From assembly GCA_029251885.1 (NCBI GenBank), contig JAQXCL010000023.1, forward strand, positions 1 through 43,577: DNA of 43,577 nucleotides, given 5' to 3'. The DNA is from Opitutales bacterium. Its GTDB lineage: Bacteria > Verrucomicrobiota > Verrucomicrobiia > Opitutales > Seribacteraceae. Made by a program: the position numbers and the translations under genes. The notes beneath the pieces are model-generated. The model was given only the letters and a program-made list of their open reading frames with translations. It did no database searches and was not told the DNA's origin. Below, piece by piece: positions 8,324 to 18,047 of the stretch. How positions within the stretch are numbered: the first letter of the stretch is position 1; each line of letters starts with the position of its first letter.

Positions 8324-8764
8324 CTATTTAGGGTCTTGAAAGCCACGAATAATAACATCGACACCGCCAAAATTGGAAAAATTTAAATTTTCAATCATTA
8401 CATGCTCTAGTTTTTCTCGTAGTTGAGACCTAACTTCTTTGACCTTGCAATCCGGTTCCACCCTTAGACGAACTAGCAGGCGAATTACTTTTGATTTTTT
8501 ATAAATCTTGGTAGCTGGAGAATGTACTCCAGGTATGCTCGAACAAGATTTTCGAACCAATTCCCTTAACGCTTGAGGAGTAATTTGCACAGCACCTTCT
8601 TCGTCGGAAAATACAGAGACGAGTTCGGGCTTTCCAAGTCTCAGAAACCACCATATGATAAAAAGTATAAAGGTGACGGCAAGTGAATACCAAAAAACAG
8701 GGGATGAAATTGCCTCACTTGAATCAAGACTTATGTAGTCTTGAATTTGAATGAGCATCGACAC
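8324..8764 (-). CDS. AmaP-like membrane anchor protein
   Basis: A 146-residue protein with one membrane helix at about residues 25-42 and a soluble C-terminal part (about 55-140) resembling the alkaline shock response membrane anchor protein AmaP, which itself has an Asp23-like fold. In Staphylococcus AmaP holds Asp23 at the membrane. Here the gene directly follows an Asp23-family gene with a 3-base gap, which supports the call since the sequence alone is weakly conserved. The start is a GTG at 8764, with an ATG two codons later at 8758 as an equally possible start. It is the last gene of accB-accC-asp23-amaP. Confidence 0.7.
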   Translation of the reverse strand: MSMLIQIQDYISLDSSEAISSPVFWYSLAVTFILFIIWWFLRLGKPELVSVFSDEEGAVQITPQALRELVRKSCSSIPGVHSPATKIYKKSKVIRLLVRLRVEPDCKVKEVRSQLREKLEHVMIENLNFSNFGGVDVIIRGFQDPK

Positions 8765-8767
8765 AAG

Positions 8768-9223
8768 TTATTCTGAGTCAGGTCCAGACCAGGTATCTTC
8801 ACCATCCTCGTCCCGGTCCAAATTCTCTTGTTTAATATCATCAATGACGACATCAATTATGGATGCATGATTACCAGTCATTGAAAGGATCTGATCACGA
8901 ATAGCTTCTTGGATTAGGGCTCCTGTTTTGGCAAGGTCTACTCCAAACCTTAAAACTACTCGAACTTCGATTTGATAAGTTCCGTCTTCTCCTTCGGTAA
9001 CCGAGACTCCGCGCTCTGATTCTTTTTTAGCGAAAAAATCAGTCAAGCCTTCGACTACACCTGCTCCGCCAACATTAATAACGCCTTTCACCGATTGGGT
9101 AGCAAGCCTTACAATGCCCGCAACCACACTGTGATTAATCCGAATGGTTCCTAAGTTCCCGCTTTCTTCAGAGAACGTTGGGATACTTTCTTCAGAATCT
9201 GAATTTGTTTTCTTTTTAGTCAT
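8768..9223 (-). CDS. Asp23/Gls24 family protein (YqhY-like)
   Basis: A 151-residue protein with one Asp23 domain (about residues 20-125): the segment GTIRINHSVVAGIVRLA, a central VKGVINVGG, the beta strands around IEVRVVLRFGVDLA and the closing IDVVIDDI. The N and C termini are acidic and look disordered. In Bacillus subtilis the Asp23 protein YqhY is encoded directly behind accB-accC and has been linked to control of acetyl-CoA carboxylase. The same gene order here suggests a related role. It lies 12 bases after accC with a good ribosome binding site. Confidence 0.88.
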   Translation of the reverse strand: MTKKKTNSDSEESIPTFSEESGNLGTIRINHSVVAGIVRLATQSVKGVINVGGAGVVEGLTDFFAKKESERGVSVTEGEDGTYQIEVRVVLRFGVDLAKTGALIQEAIRDQILSMTGNHASIIDVVIDDIKQENLDRDEDGEDTWSGPDSE

Positions 9224-9232
9224 GCTGATTTT

Positions 9233-9237
9233 CTCCT
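9233..9237 (-). promoter_or_regulatory. ribosome binding site of the Asp23-family gene
   Basis: The mRNA has AGGAG nine bases before the ATG at 9221-9223. It overlaps the accC stop codon, so ribosomes finishing accC would cover it, consistent with coupled translation. Clear Shine-Dalgarno sequences are uncommon in this window. Confidence 0.6.
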
Positions 9238-10609
9238 ACTGAGATTTTTTAAAAACATCCTTGGGTGCCCGGGCCAAAAATTCTTCCACATACGAAGTAG
9301 TAGCCTCACCTTGGCGGAATCCTGGATCCAATACTATGGCCTTGAGAAATTCGATATTTGTATCAATTCCCCGGATTATATATTCGCTGAGTGCCCGGTA
9401 CATTCTATCCAATGCAATTTTTCGCGTTCTGCCATAGGTAACCAGCTTGGCAATCATGCTATCGTAGTAAGGGGAAACTGTGTAACCACCATAGACATGG
9501 GAGTCTACCCGCACACCGTGTCCGCCAGGTGCATAATAAAGACCTATAGTTCCAGGGGATGGAGCAAATCCGTTAGATGGGTTTTCCGCACAAATACGAC
9601 ATTCGATGGCGTGCTTATCATATGTGACTTCTTTTTGAGATATGCTGAGACGATTTCCAGAAGCTATATTAATTTGTTCTTTAATTAAATCGATTCCAGT
9701 AACTTCCTCAGTAACTGCATGTTCCACCTGAATACGGGTGTTCATTTCGATAAAATAAAAATTTCCCTTTGAATCAACTAAGAATTCGATGGTGCCTGCA
9801 TTTATGTAATCTGCTGCGTTTGTTGCCTTAATTGCAGCCTTTCCCATGCGGGCACGCAAATTTTTATCCAAGAAGGGAGATGGTGCTTCTTCGATGACTT
9901 TTTGGTGCCTTCTTTGCACAGAACAATCTCTTTCGCCAAGGTGGATAACATTTCCATGTTTGTCAGCTAATACTTGAAACTCGATATGTCTTGGATTCTC
10001 CAAATATTTTTCAACATAAAGAGCACCATTACCAAACGCTTTGGTAGCTTCTAGTCGGGCAGATTGAAATTCCTTAGCAAAGCTCACCGCGTTGTGGGCT
10101 ATTCGCATTCCGCGACCGCCACCTCCTGCAACAGCTTTTATAATAACCGGAAAACCAATTTTTTGAGCAATCTTAATCGCATCTTTTTCATTCTCAATAG
10201 GACCATCACTTCCGGGAATAATGGGCACACCCGCTTTGCTGACCGTTTCACGGGCCATTGCTTTGTCCCCCATTTTACCAATAGTTTCGGCTTTAGGACC
10301 TATGAAATTGATATTGCATGAGGCACATTGCTCGGCAAATTCTTCGTTTTCCGATAAGAAACCGTATCCGGGATGAATTGCATCGACATCAGCAATTTCA
10401 GCAGCACTTAAAATGCGGTCTGCTCGGAGATAACTTTCAGCTCCCGAAGCTGGGCCAATACAAATTGCTTCATCTGCAAGTTGTACATGAAGTGACTGTT
10501 CATCGGCTTCCGAATAAACTGCAAGTGTTTGAATTCCAAGTTCACGACAAGCACGGACTATGCGAAGGGCGATTTCTCCCCTGTTGGCAATGAGGATCTT
10601 TCGAATCAT
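9236..10609 (-). CDS. accC: biotin carboxylase subunit of acetyl-CoA carboxylase
   Basis: AccC carboxylates the biotin on AccB using ATP and bicarbonate, the first half of the acetyl-CoA carboxylase reaction that starts fatty-acid synthesis. From the ATG at 10609 the product is 457 residues, close to the usual 450. It opens with the typical [17 protein letters not shown]. The ATP-grasp glycine loop is GGGGRGMRI, the biotin-carboxylase block is HIEFQVLAD and [15 protein letters not shown], and the catalytic segment is [11 protein letters not shown] frame extension of 16 codons upstream has no family match and overlaps the end of accB, so I use 10609. It is seven bases downstream of accB. Confidence 0.97.
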   Translation of the reverse strand: MIRKILIANRGEIALRIVRACRELGIQTLAVYSEADEQSLHVQLADEAICIGPASGAESYLRADRILSAAEIADVDAIHPGYGFLSENEEFAEQCASCNINFIGPKAETIGKMGDKAMARETVSKAGVPIIPGSDGPIENEKDAIKIAQKIGFPVIIKAVAGGGGRGMRIAHNAVSFAKEFQSARLEATKAFGNGALYVEKYLENPRHIEFQVLADKHGNVIHLGERDCSVQRRHQKVIEEAPSPFLDKNLRARMGKAAIKATNAADYINAGTIEFLVDSKGNFYFIEMNTRIQVEHAVTEEVTGIDLIKEQINIASGNRLSISQKEVTYDKHAIECRICAENPSNGFAPSPGTIGLYYAPGGHGVRVDSHVYGGYTVSPYYDSMIAKLVTYGRTRKIALDRMYRALSEYIIRGIDTNIEFLKAIVLDPGFRQGEATTSYVEEFLARAPKDVFKKSQ

Positions 10610-10616
10610 GGGGAGA

Positions 10617-11084
10617 CTAGGATGGACGGATCTTGTACAACGCCTGGCCAAACTCAACGCTCACGCCATCTTCGACTAAGATTTCTAAAAGTTCACCAGA
10701 TACATCAGATTGAATTTCATTCATTACTTTCATTGCCTCAATAATGCACAAGGTATCGCCTTTTTTGATTTTATCTCCGACTTTGATAAATTCGGGATCA
10801 TCAGGAGAGGGGCGCCGGTAAAAGGTTCCAACCATGGGAGATACAAATGAATTGGCGTCTTCCTTATCTTTAGTTGCATCTGTGGATTTGCTAGATGCAG
10901 GGGTATCGGGAGATTGTGCCTGGATTGGTTGCGGATGAACCACAACTTCCCGATGGGAAATGGAGCCTTGATTAGATCCTGGACGTGCCAGCCTCAGCTT
11001 CAAGTCTTTTACTTCGATCTCAAGTTCTGTGAGATCCGATTTTTGCATTAATGAAACAATTCCTTTTAGCTCGCTTAAGTCCAA
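10617..11084 (-). CDS. accB: biotin carboxyl carrier protein of acetyl-CoA carboxylase
   Basis: A 155-residue carrier that holds biotin on the lysine of the EAMKVMNE motif (Lys119). The layout is standard: an N-terminal helical segment (about 1-35), a flexible proline/alanine/serine linker (about 36-75) and the biotinyl domain (about 76-155). The start is a TTG at 11082-11084, supported by a perfect AGGAGG eight bases before it; no ATG is nearby. It is first of accB-accC-asp23-amaP. The biotin ligase that would modify it is encoded upstream on the same strand at 19872-20927. Confidence 0.97.
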   Translation of the reverse strand: MDLSELKGIVSLMQKSDLTELEIEVKDLKLRLARPGSNQGSISHREVVVHPQPIQAQSPDTPASSKSTDATKDKEDANSFVSPMVGTFYRRPSPDDPEFIKVGDKIKKGDTLCIIEAMKVMNEIQSDVSGELLEILVEDGVSVEFGQALYKIRPS

Positions 11085-11092
11085 TCTATGGT

Positions 11093-11098
11093 CCTCCT
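11093..11098 (-). promoter_or_regulatory. strong ribosome binding site that fixes the accB TTG start
   Basis: The minus strand carries AGGAGG here, the full anti-Shine-Dalgarno match, with eight bases between it and the TTG at 11084. It is the best ribosome binding site seen in the window and is the reason for accepting a TTG start for accB. Confidence 0.7.
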
Positions 11099-11181
11099 AA
11101 TTTGAAGATTATCATGTTCCCTTTATCAAAGCTGATTTGGAACTACATGCAATGCTTGTTTTTGTTGAATTCTTCAAAATA

Positions 11182-13872
11182 TTAGAATTTTGGGGTCAGA
11201 GGATTGGTTTTGAGATGAATAGTCCACTCAGGGTTTTCCCAGTCACCTTTAATTTTCAATGTACTTAGTCTAGATAGAGGGTCGGCCAAATTAACAAGTT
11301 GTTTTAATACTGGAATATTCAAATTACCTGCCAGTTTTAAATCTGCCAGTAAGTCGACTTCTGACTTAATCCAGTTTACTTCACCTTTGGCGTCGAAAGT
11401 GGACAAGGGACCGGATAGGGTTGCTTTGTCAAAAAGAATTCGGTCGTGATCCAAAAGAAATGGAGCATTTAAACGGTTAAAACTTAGGGCATCTGATGGT
11501 AAAGGCAGATTGAATGCTCCCAGCTTTGTTCGTATCCCTCCTAGCAGATGAATGGTTCCAATCTCTACATCATAAAAGTCAAAATTTCCACTTCCTTCAA
11601 AATGTCTGGGTTCAGATAAAGGTCCTTCGGCTTGCAGTGAAAAATCGATACGACCACCTTGATTGGATTTTTCTTTAGTGTTAATCGCACCCTGATCAGC
11701 ATCTTCAATTTCTTGGTCTTGCAGGTGCGAACTTTTCTTTAAGCTTCGATTCAGGCGGTTTCGGTCAGCATTTTTAAGGTCAATGTTTAAACTGATGTGA
11801 TCGGTTTTCTCAGAAATTTTGGTGACAGACAGCGTACCTTCTCCGCCAGCGATTCCAATTTTGTCAAAATTGACCTTGGTCAGTCCTTCTACGCTGTTAA
11901 TCGTCCCACTAGCATAATCAAGTTCCACGCCCGAATATGAAAAAGGATGGTTGGTGGAAAGGTAGACCTTGTACCAAGAAACATTTTTATCCATTTCATT
12001 GTTCTTTTGGTTTTCGTGAATTTGTCCGGTTGCCTCACAGTAAACAACGCTTGCGTTCACATCGGATATAGCTTGGTAAACCTCAACTCCCAGTACTTCT
12101 TTTGCTTGGTTTACTGGGTAGTCACCTTTAAAGGAGAAATCCATCGATAAATTGGATTTTTCCAAAGATCTCGGGAAAACTAAAGTGCCATTCGCCTGTC
12201 CGTACTCGTGCTTTATATTCTTTGCTTTTAAACGGGTTGCTGTTTTATCGACCTCAACCTCGATTGATGAACGATCTAATTCAAAGCCCCTGTATCCTAA
12301 TTTGTCAGTTTTTATCCAACCCTTCGTAAATGAATTCCCAGGAGGACCAGCCCAAATCCCAGAAATCGAGAAATTACCTTTCGGAATAGTTTCTGAAAAT
12401 GAAAACTCTTTCCAAATTGGTTTCCACCAAAGTCCTAACCAATTATTTATGTCTGGTGGGTGGCAAGTTCCTTCAATTAAAAATCTGTACTTGTGAGGAT
12501 TCCATTTTTGATAATATTTTCCGGTAACCTCACTCTTTCCAAGATTTCCATAGGCCTGATTTACCCAAATAGTAAAATCTTCTGCAATTTCTCCAACTAA
12601 ACGAAACTTACCAGGTGGAGTTTCCAGTACAGAGAATTTTTTTGCGTCAAGTAAGAATTGTACAGGTTGATTCTGTCTTGTTGGAGTGGGGTTGCTCCAA
12701 AAGTGAAGACTGAATTTATCACCATCTAAAACTTTGAGATTTCCTTGTGGAAGGTCGTAAAAAAGATCGAAGTTTTTAGGGTTTATTTTCATCGATCCTT
12801 GCAATCCCCATTTGTTAGATTCTTTTCTAACATTTAGACAAATTCTCGTTTTATTTGTGTCCGATAAAACTTGGACATCGGTGAAATTTCCTTCACTTTT
12901 GGAATAAATGAATATTTCGTTGAGGTTACCGGTCATTTTACCCTGAAGGAAAAGATTTTGGAACGATGCAAATGAATCTGTTCCTGAGATTTTCAAATTT
13001 TCCAAATTAATAAGACTATTTGCTTTTATATATGGTTTGGAAAAAATTAATTCCATGCCTGCATTATTAAGATTTATTTTTTCAGCTGTTACTTCAATAG
13101 ATGCGACTGTTAGGTTTTTGCCTCTTTCGGATTTATTCCATGAAAGTCTTGCTAGCAGGTCTTTTATTTTTTTGCCCTCACCTTTTTGTTGTGAAATTAA
13201 AACTTCGCCCATTTGACCATTTACTACTCCTCGTGTATCCACATGGACGATTGGGATTTTCTTATTCCATAATAAAAGGTTTTTCTTAAAGGCGATTGCA
13301 TGTTCTAGAAATTTCTCCAGTTGTATTGGTTTTTGCTCTGGTCTAAAATCTTGGTGAAAGATTCGACTTAATTTTCTCAGTTCAAGATGAATAGATGATT
13401 GTAACGAACCTAAAAAAATATTTCCTTGGAGAAATAATGTTTCTTCCTGTGATCGGTTTTTTAATGAAAATTGCTTAATTTCAATTACTGGACCCACTTT
13501 TTCTTCTTTTAAAAAAACAGCTGAAGAAAACTTGATTTTATTGATTAAAAAAAGGGCCTTATTTATGGCGCCAGATGGATTGAGAGAGATTGACAGGTCT
13601 TTAATTTCTAAAATATTGGAACCTTTTGCCCAGATTTCTGCTTTCCCACATTCTAGCACAGAAAATCCAATGATTTCGGGTCTTTCTAATTTTACAAGGA
13701 TATCATTTGGCAAAAAAGAATTTACCACAATTTCTGCAAATTTACTTGGGAATGGTATCCGTTGCGAACCGGTCAAAAGAAAAAACATTTGTGCGAGTAA
13801 ACAGATGAATAGAAGCAAATTTACTTTGCTTCTCACTTTATAAAGGGAGGCATATGCACGCACAGGCTTCAT
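11182..13872 (-). CDS. AsmA-like envelope protein
   Basis: A protein of about 896 residues with one N-terminal membrane helix (about residues 17-37) and a long beta-rich body. The C-terminal region (about 760-890), with repeated short strands such as ILFDKATLSGPLSTFDAKG and a final KIKGDWENPEW, resembles the C-terminal domain of AsmA/YhdP/TamB-type proteins. These form long grooves that carry phospholipids between membranes. It ends a run of ABC transporter genes. The start is uncertain: the ATG at 13872 is used here, but a TTG at 13899 would add nine residues and overlap the preceding gene. The family assignment is by pattern only, and the substrate is unknown. Confidence 0.7.
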   Translation of the reverse strand: MKPVRAYASLYKVRSKVNLLLFICLLAQMFFLLTGSQRIPFPSKFAEIVVNSFLPNDILVKLERPEIIGFSVLECGKAEIWAKGSNILEIKDLSISLNPSGAINKALFLINKIKFSSAVFLKEEKVGPVIEIKQFSLKNRSQEETLFLQGNIFLGSLQSSIHLELRKLSRIFHQDFRPEQKPIQLEKFLEHAIAFKKNLLLWNKKIPIVHVDTRGVVNGQMGEVLISQQKGEGKKIKDLLARLSWNKSERGKNLTVASIEVTAEKINLNNAGMELIFSKPYIKANSLINLENLKISGTDSFASFQNLFLQGKMTGNLNEIFIYSKSEGNFTDVQVLSDTNKTRICLNVRKESNKWGLQGSMKINPKNFDLFYDLPQGNLKVLDGDKFSLHFWSNPTPTRQNQPVQFLLDAKKFSVLETPPGKFRLVGEIAEDFTIWVNQAYGNLGKSEVTGKYYQKWNPHKYRFLIEGTCHPPDINNWLGLWWKPIWKEFSFSETIPKGNFSISGIWAGPPGNSFTKGWIKTDKLGYRGFELDRSSIEVEVDKTATRLKAKNIKHEYGQANGTLVFPRSLEKSNLSMDFSFKGDYPVNQAKEVLGVEVYQAISDVNASVVYCEATGQIHENQKNNEMDKNVSWYKVYLSTNHPFSYSGVELDYASGTINSVEGLTKVNFDKIGIAGGEGTLSVTKISEKTDHISLNIDLKNADRNRLNRSLKKSSHLQDQEIEDADQGAINTKEKSNQGGRIDFSLQAEGPLSEPRHFEGSGNFDFYDVEIGTIHLLGGIRTKLGAFNLPLPSDALSFNRLNAPFLLDHDRILFDKATLSGPLSTFDAKGEVNWIKSEVDLLADLKLAGNLNIPVLKQLVNLADPLSRLSTLKIKGDWENPEWTIHLKTNPLTPKF

Positions 13873-13888
13873 GTAGAAGCTTGTGGCT

Positions 13889-15649
13889 TTAAGGTTCAAG
13901 AGGTTTTGAACTCAACCCCTTTGATAATTCATCAATCACTGATATCGGTAAATTGCAGACGAGTCCAAGCTCTGGAGACCCCGCAAACCATTTCGTTGCC
14001 CCGTACCGGTCAGTTAAATTAAAAAGAATCGAATTAACACCATTTTCGGCATTGCTCTGGAATTCAACTGAATATTTCCACGGTAGCCAATCTCCCTCCA
14101 CCCATACGCCTTCATCGTTATATGAAAGTTCAATGAATGAATCAGCCTTGAACTCCATGATTCTATCATATGCTTCTCCATCCATTTCGTAAGAGAAAAC
14201 ATGAAGATTTTCTTTTTCTGGAATAGAATTTAGGACCACGCGATTCGGAATGAACTGATCAGGTAAAAGCTCGCGGTTTTTAAAATTAATGGCTCGCGTG
14301 GCTATAAGTTTATTCCATTGCGTGTTAACCAAACAAATCAATGCCTGTTCTGCAACGTAGGTATTCCATAAGGAGGACTCTACATTAGATTTACTGATCA
14401 ATAAATTTTGACGGGTTGTATCCATTTGCTCGATCTCGAGTTTAAATTGAGGATGCTCAAAACCATGCATATGTAAAGCTGACTGATCTGGGCTAAAAAG
14501 AATAAAGTCCTTCACTTCGACCATGTTTAAATTGTGGATTAATTCTACAATAACAGAAAGATCAGCCTGGAAAGTGAAAGAGTCGGTTCCATTGTCTTCT
14601 AAGCCAACCCAGGAATTCAAGTCGTTTTTCCGAAGAGTCAGTGAGCGATTGCCCTCGACCATTCTAAGCCTTTTTACTTGATCAATTTCCAGGTTAAATA
14701 ATCTTTTTTCACGCAGTTTTGTTGATAGAGTTTGAAAAACTTCTGCGTATGATGCCTGTACCCGGAAGGCTTGTGTTTTGCCTGAAAATAAAGCATGCAA
14801 TTCACTATCGTCGCCCGAAGAAGATTGATAAAGTGTCAGGGTATGAGTTTTTCCCATTGCCTGGAGAGAAATATCGAAAAGTTTAGACAAGTTCTGATCG
14901 TCTTTAATCTCGGAAAACCCAATTAGTTTTTTAGAAACAATTTTATGAAGCAGTAAAGAAACTTCTTCATTGTTTGCAGGTCCATTGATCGGTGATGAAA
15001 ATTCCCAACTGTCCCTTAGCTTGGTAAAAGCAGTTTCAATATTTTGTTCATCGGGTTTGAATTCAACAACTTTCAGTGCTTCAACTGCATACAAGGGGGT
15101 ATTCCAAAAAGTAAGCGTCGTCCAATCAACTGTGGTCCGGTTTAACAGATCTTCAATTTGGCGTGGTGCTCGCCAAATTCCCTTTCCCTCAGAATTTTCG
15201 ATCATTAAAAAACGGCTGCTTTGATCCCTAGTCAGGTCACCTAAAGTAAAACTTAAGGTTTTGCTCCCAGCTGATAATTGAAGTGAGGAAGAATTCGTAT
15301 CAAAACCATAGTCTTGTTCAATTTCTCCCTTGCTGGGAAGCTCGTCGACTGAACATATAAAAGTGGGCTCCAAATGTGAGATTTTAGAAATCAGGTTTGC
15401 CAATGTGATCGGTTCTACAGACCAGGAAACGGGTTGAGTAAGAAACCATTCCATCTGATTTTTTTTCAGGATAATTTCTTGGCCTCTGACTGGTTGTCTA
15501 ATTGCAATCTCATTCATGTTGGCAATCATTTCAGACAGATTTACGTCAATATTGCCAATGGATGAAGGCTCATCGTCCAAATTTAATATAATGAATACGG
15601 CCAACAAAACATTTGCCGCCAGAAGTAGAAAAGTTCGATTTTTGATCAT
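13889..15649 (-). CDS. DUF4340 domain-containing protein
   Basis: A 586-residue protein with one N-terminal membrane helix (about residues 5-22, followed by the NLDDEPS segment) and a large beta-rich extracytoplasmic region. Features such as ITLANLISKISHLEP and a repeated VEALKVVEF / VKRLRMVEG pattern match DUF4340 proteins, which are usually encoded beside GldG-like ABC auxiliary proteins. DUF4340 has no established biochemical role. Here it lies four bases after the GldG-like gene and just before the AsmA-like gene, so it is probably a periplasmic part of the same exporter. It has no enzyme motif I recognise. Confidence 0.85.
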   Translation of the reverse strand: MIKNRTFLLLAANVLLAVFIILNLDDEPSSIGNIDVNLSEMIANMNEIAIRQPVRGQEIILKKNQMEWFLTQPVSWSVEPITLANLISKISHLEPTFICSVDELPSKGEIEQDYGFDTNSSSLQLSAGSKTLSFTLGDLTRDQSSRFLMIENSEGKGIWRAPRQIEDLLNRTTVDWTTLTFWNTPLYAVEALKVVEFKPDEQNIETAFTKLRDSWEFSSPINGPANNEEVSLLLHKIVSKKLIGFSEIKDDQNLSKLFDISLQAMGKTHTLTLYQSSSGDDSELHALFSGKTQAFRVQASYAEVFQTLSTKLREKRLFNLEIDQVKRLRMVEGNRSLTLRKNDLNSWVGLEDNGTDSFTFQADLSVIVELIHNLNMVEVKDFILFSPDQSALHMHGFEHPQFKLEIEQMDTTRQNLLISKSNVESSLWNTYVAEQALICLVNTQWNKLIATRAINFKNRELLPDQFIPNRVVLNSIPEKENLHVFSYEMDGEAYDRIMEFKADSFIELSYNDEGVWVEGDWLPWKYSVEFQSNAENGVNSILFNLTDRYGATKWFAGSPELGLVCNLPISVIDELSKGLSSKPLEP

Positions 15650-15653
15650 TTTT

Positions 15654-17264
15654 TCATAATTCCTTTCTTAACCAACTCACAAAAACTCCACCAAATAGAA
15701 CCATAAGCGGTACACTGGCAAAGTAATAAAAAAGAAGTTCAAACTCATTTTTCGACATCGAAACACTGTAAGATTGTAAAATTCTTGGAGGTACATCCAA
15801 CATTTCATTATTTTCACCCATCCAGTAAACGATATTGCGGGCAAGTGCCTGGTTTCCTGCGCCAGATCGAAGTTTTTCATTAGATAATATTTTCGAAGAG
15901 CCAAGAACCATTAATTTACCTGCCGCAGTTAAGCCTGCTTGAGACGCCTGTTTAGGATTGGGCTGCGAAACTGAAAGTACAGGTACTGGCCCGGCTAAAT
16001 CTAGCAGGGTATTTTTTTCAGGAGGAAATGATCTTTCAGTCCAACTTGAAAGAGCCCAGGAATCTCGAGATGAAAAAATTAACTCTTGTCCCATAAAGGG
16101 GGACTGTGCGGAATTTTCTATTTCCACGGGTCTGCAACGATCTGCTAAAATTGAAAAACCCTCGTTCATCAAGTTTTTAACAACTGGGTGGGAAGCTTCT
16201 CTTTGGTAAGTCCTTAAAAAATAGGCACCAGAAAAGAGGTCAAAGTTTTCCCGCTTGGGGTCAAAAACTAACATATCATGACATCTTATTCCCCATTCTT
16301 TAAGTAAGGGGCGTAAGCCAAGAGCAGGACGATCGCTCAGTGCCATTTCCTCGACTGGGTCTAGAGCCAATAACACTCGACCCCGGTTTTGATTTAAGAA
16401 ATTTCGAAGAAGCTTAACTTCTTTATCTTGGAAGATGGCTTTGGGCCCAGAAATGACTAGGGCAAGTGCATCATTAGGCATTCTTTCGATTGTTCCCAAG
16501 TCGAGTGTAGCTACTTTTATATTCCTGTCCTCCATCAGTCCCCTTAACACCGAGTTTCCTTCCCTTGGGTCGAGGTCTTGTGGACTTGATTCGCCGTGAC
16601 CTCTTGTGAAATATACCACTCTACGTTCCATAGCAGGGCTGGCCAAGTCCAAGATATAGCGCATGAGAGTTTCTTCTCCTCTAAATTTGCCCGGTTCCAT
16701 GACTCCATTCTTTACCTCTTTCCAATCGGAATAAAAGCCCGCTTCCCAAATGGCTTGCCGAGCAAGGGACTCGGTTGAGCGAAACGCTTGACTGGAATCA
16801 TATGGATTACTTCCTTTTTCTTCTTTGTATCTAAAGATAATCCGAGTTCCATTTAGTGGAGAAGCGGCAAGTACGAGGTTTGGCTGAGTTATTTTGTAAC
16901 GGTCCAAAATATTGTCACGGGATGGAGGAGTGTGAACATCCATGCGGTGGACTCTAATCGGGAAGGGGGTATCAGCTCTCTCGAAAGCGTCCAAAAGCAA
17001 GTCAAGGTCATGAGTGAACCGTTGAATTATCTTAGGCATGCTGGCCTTTTCCGGCAAAGTAATGATAAGATCAACCGGTTGGTCCATTTTATTTAAAAGA
17101 GCAAGGCTTTCCCTAGAAAGGCTGTACTTCTTGTTGGGGCTCAGATCGATTTGAGTATCTATACCAGAGACAAGAAAATTAAAACCAAAGGATAGGCTAA
17201 AGAGCAAGGCTACTACAATCCAAAGGTCGAGCCTGCGATTTCTTTTAGCGTGTTTGAAATCCAT
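15654..17264 (-). CDS. GldG-like ABC transporter auxiliary protein
   Basis: A 536-residue protein with membrane helices at both ends (about 14-34 and 510-530) and a large extracytoplasmic domain between them. The segment SPNKKYSLSRESLALL after the first helix and the region with VVYFTRGHGE are typical of GldG / ABC_transp_aux proteins, which have a degenerate hydrolase-like fold. In Bacteroidota GldG works with GldA and GldF and was first linked to gliding; in other phyla the same set has no proven substrate. It lies three bases after the permease gene and four before the DUF4340 gene. Confidence 0.87.
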   Translation of the reverse strand: MDFKHAKRNRRLDLWIVVALLFSLSFGFNFLVSGIDTQIDLSPNKKYSLSRESLALLNKMDQPVDLIITLPEKASMPKIIQRFTHDLDLLLDAFERADTPFPIRVHRMDVHTPPSRDNILDRYKITQPNLVLAASPLNGTRIIFRYKEEKGSNPYDSSQAFRSTESLARQAIWEAGFYSDWKEVKNGVMEPGKFRGEETLMRYILDLASPAMERRVVYFTRGHGESSPQDLDPREGNSVLRGLMEDRNIKVATLDLGTIERMPNDALALVISGPKAIFQDKEVKLLRNFLNQNRGRVLLALDPVEEMALSDRPALGLRPLLKEWGIRCHDMLVFDPKRENFDLFSGAYFLRTYQREASHPVVKNLMNEGFSILADRCRPVEIENSAQSPFMGQELIFSSRDSWALSSWTERSFPPEKNTLLDLAGPVPVLSVSQPNPKQASQAGLTAAGKLMVLGSSKILSNEKLRSGAGNQALARNIVYWMGENNEMLDVPPRILQSYSVSMSKNEFELLFYYFASVPLMVLFGGVFVSWLRKEL

Positions 17265-17267
17265 GAC

Positions 17268-18047
17268 CTAGTGCTTGAGTCTCTCAACTTGCAAGGCGGA
17301 TAATCCGAGGAATAAGAAGGTGAGTACGGCTTGATGCAGTAGGGTCGAGAGATCAATAATTCCAACTGCAAAATGCTGAGCCTTGTTTAATCCCTGATTT
17401 AGAGAGCCTAACCCAACTTGAAGAAATTGGCTTAAGTCAGATGGGGAAGAGATATTTTGGTGTTCTCCAAAAGTAAAAGCCATGACTGCTAGGTATAAAG
17501 TAAGCAGAGTGAATGTAAGCATGCCGGCAACCATTTGATTTTTGGTTAGACAACTTGCGAAAATTCCAACCGCGGTAAAACTAGCCCCAAAGATGGCCAA
17601 AAAAGCACATCCGCCAATCCAGTGCTCAAACACGTTAAAACCCAAGCTTACTGCTTGCTCAGGAAATCCGTACCATAGAAGAAGTGGGAAGCAGAGTGCG
17701 AGAGCACAAATAATGAGGAAGAAAAAGAGGGCAGCCGTCCATTTCCCAAGCACCAAGCCAAAGGAACCAACAGGAGCGGACATTAGGGTTTCAAGAGTGC
17801 CCAACCTTCTTTCTTCAGCAAATGATCGCATGGTAAGAAATGGAACAAGTGCAGGTGCCCCAAAGGTCAACCCAACGACTAAGGATGAAAGGGGAGGAAG
17901 AATCCATGCAGTATTGGTAAACCCTTCAATGAAAAAGCGAAAACCAATGCCTAGCAGGGAGAGAAAATAAAAGCTGGCAACATAGGTTGATGGAGATATG
18001 AAAAGCCCAAAAAGCTCGTGTTTTAATATGTGCCAATAACCGTTCAT
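17268..18047 (-). CDS. ABC-2 type transporter permease (GldF-like)
   Basis: A 259-residue membrane protein with about six hydrophobic helices. The motif MRSFAEERRLGTLETLMSAPV between the second and third helices is the coupling region typical of ABC-2/GldF-type permeases. It is expected to form the membrane channel with the ATPase encoded just upstream; the two genes overlap by four bases (ATGA), which supports joint production. The exported substrate cannot be read from the sequence. Confidence 0.92.
   Translation of the reverse strand: MNGYWHILKHELFGLFISPSTYVASFYFLSLLGIGFRFFIEGFTNTAWILPPLSSLVVGLTFGAPALVPFLTMRSFAEERRLGTLETLMSAPVGSFGLVLGKWTAALFFFLIICALALCFPLLLWYGFPEQAVSLGFNVFEHWIGGCAFLAIFGASFTAVGIFASCLTKNQMVAGMLTFTLLTLYLAVMAFTFGEHQNISSPSDLSQFLQVGLGSLNQGLNKAQHFAVGIIDLSTLLHQAVLTFLFLGLSALQVERLKH

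Noticed and set aside
11122-11127. GATAAT-like -10 element upstream of accB
   Set aside because: No acceptable -35 hexamer lies 16-18 bases before it, so I did not call a promoter.
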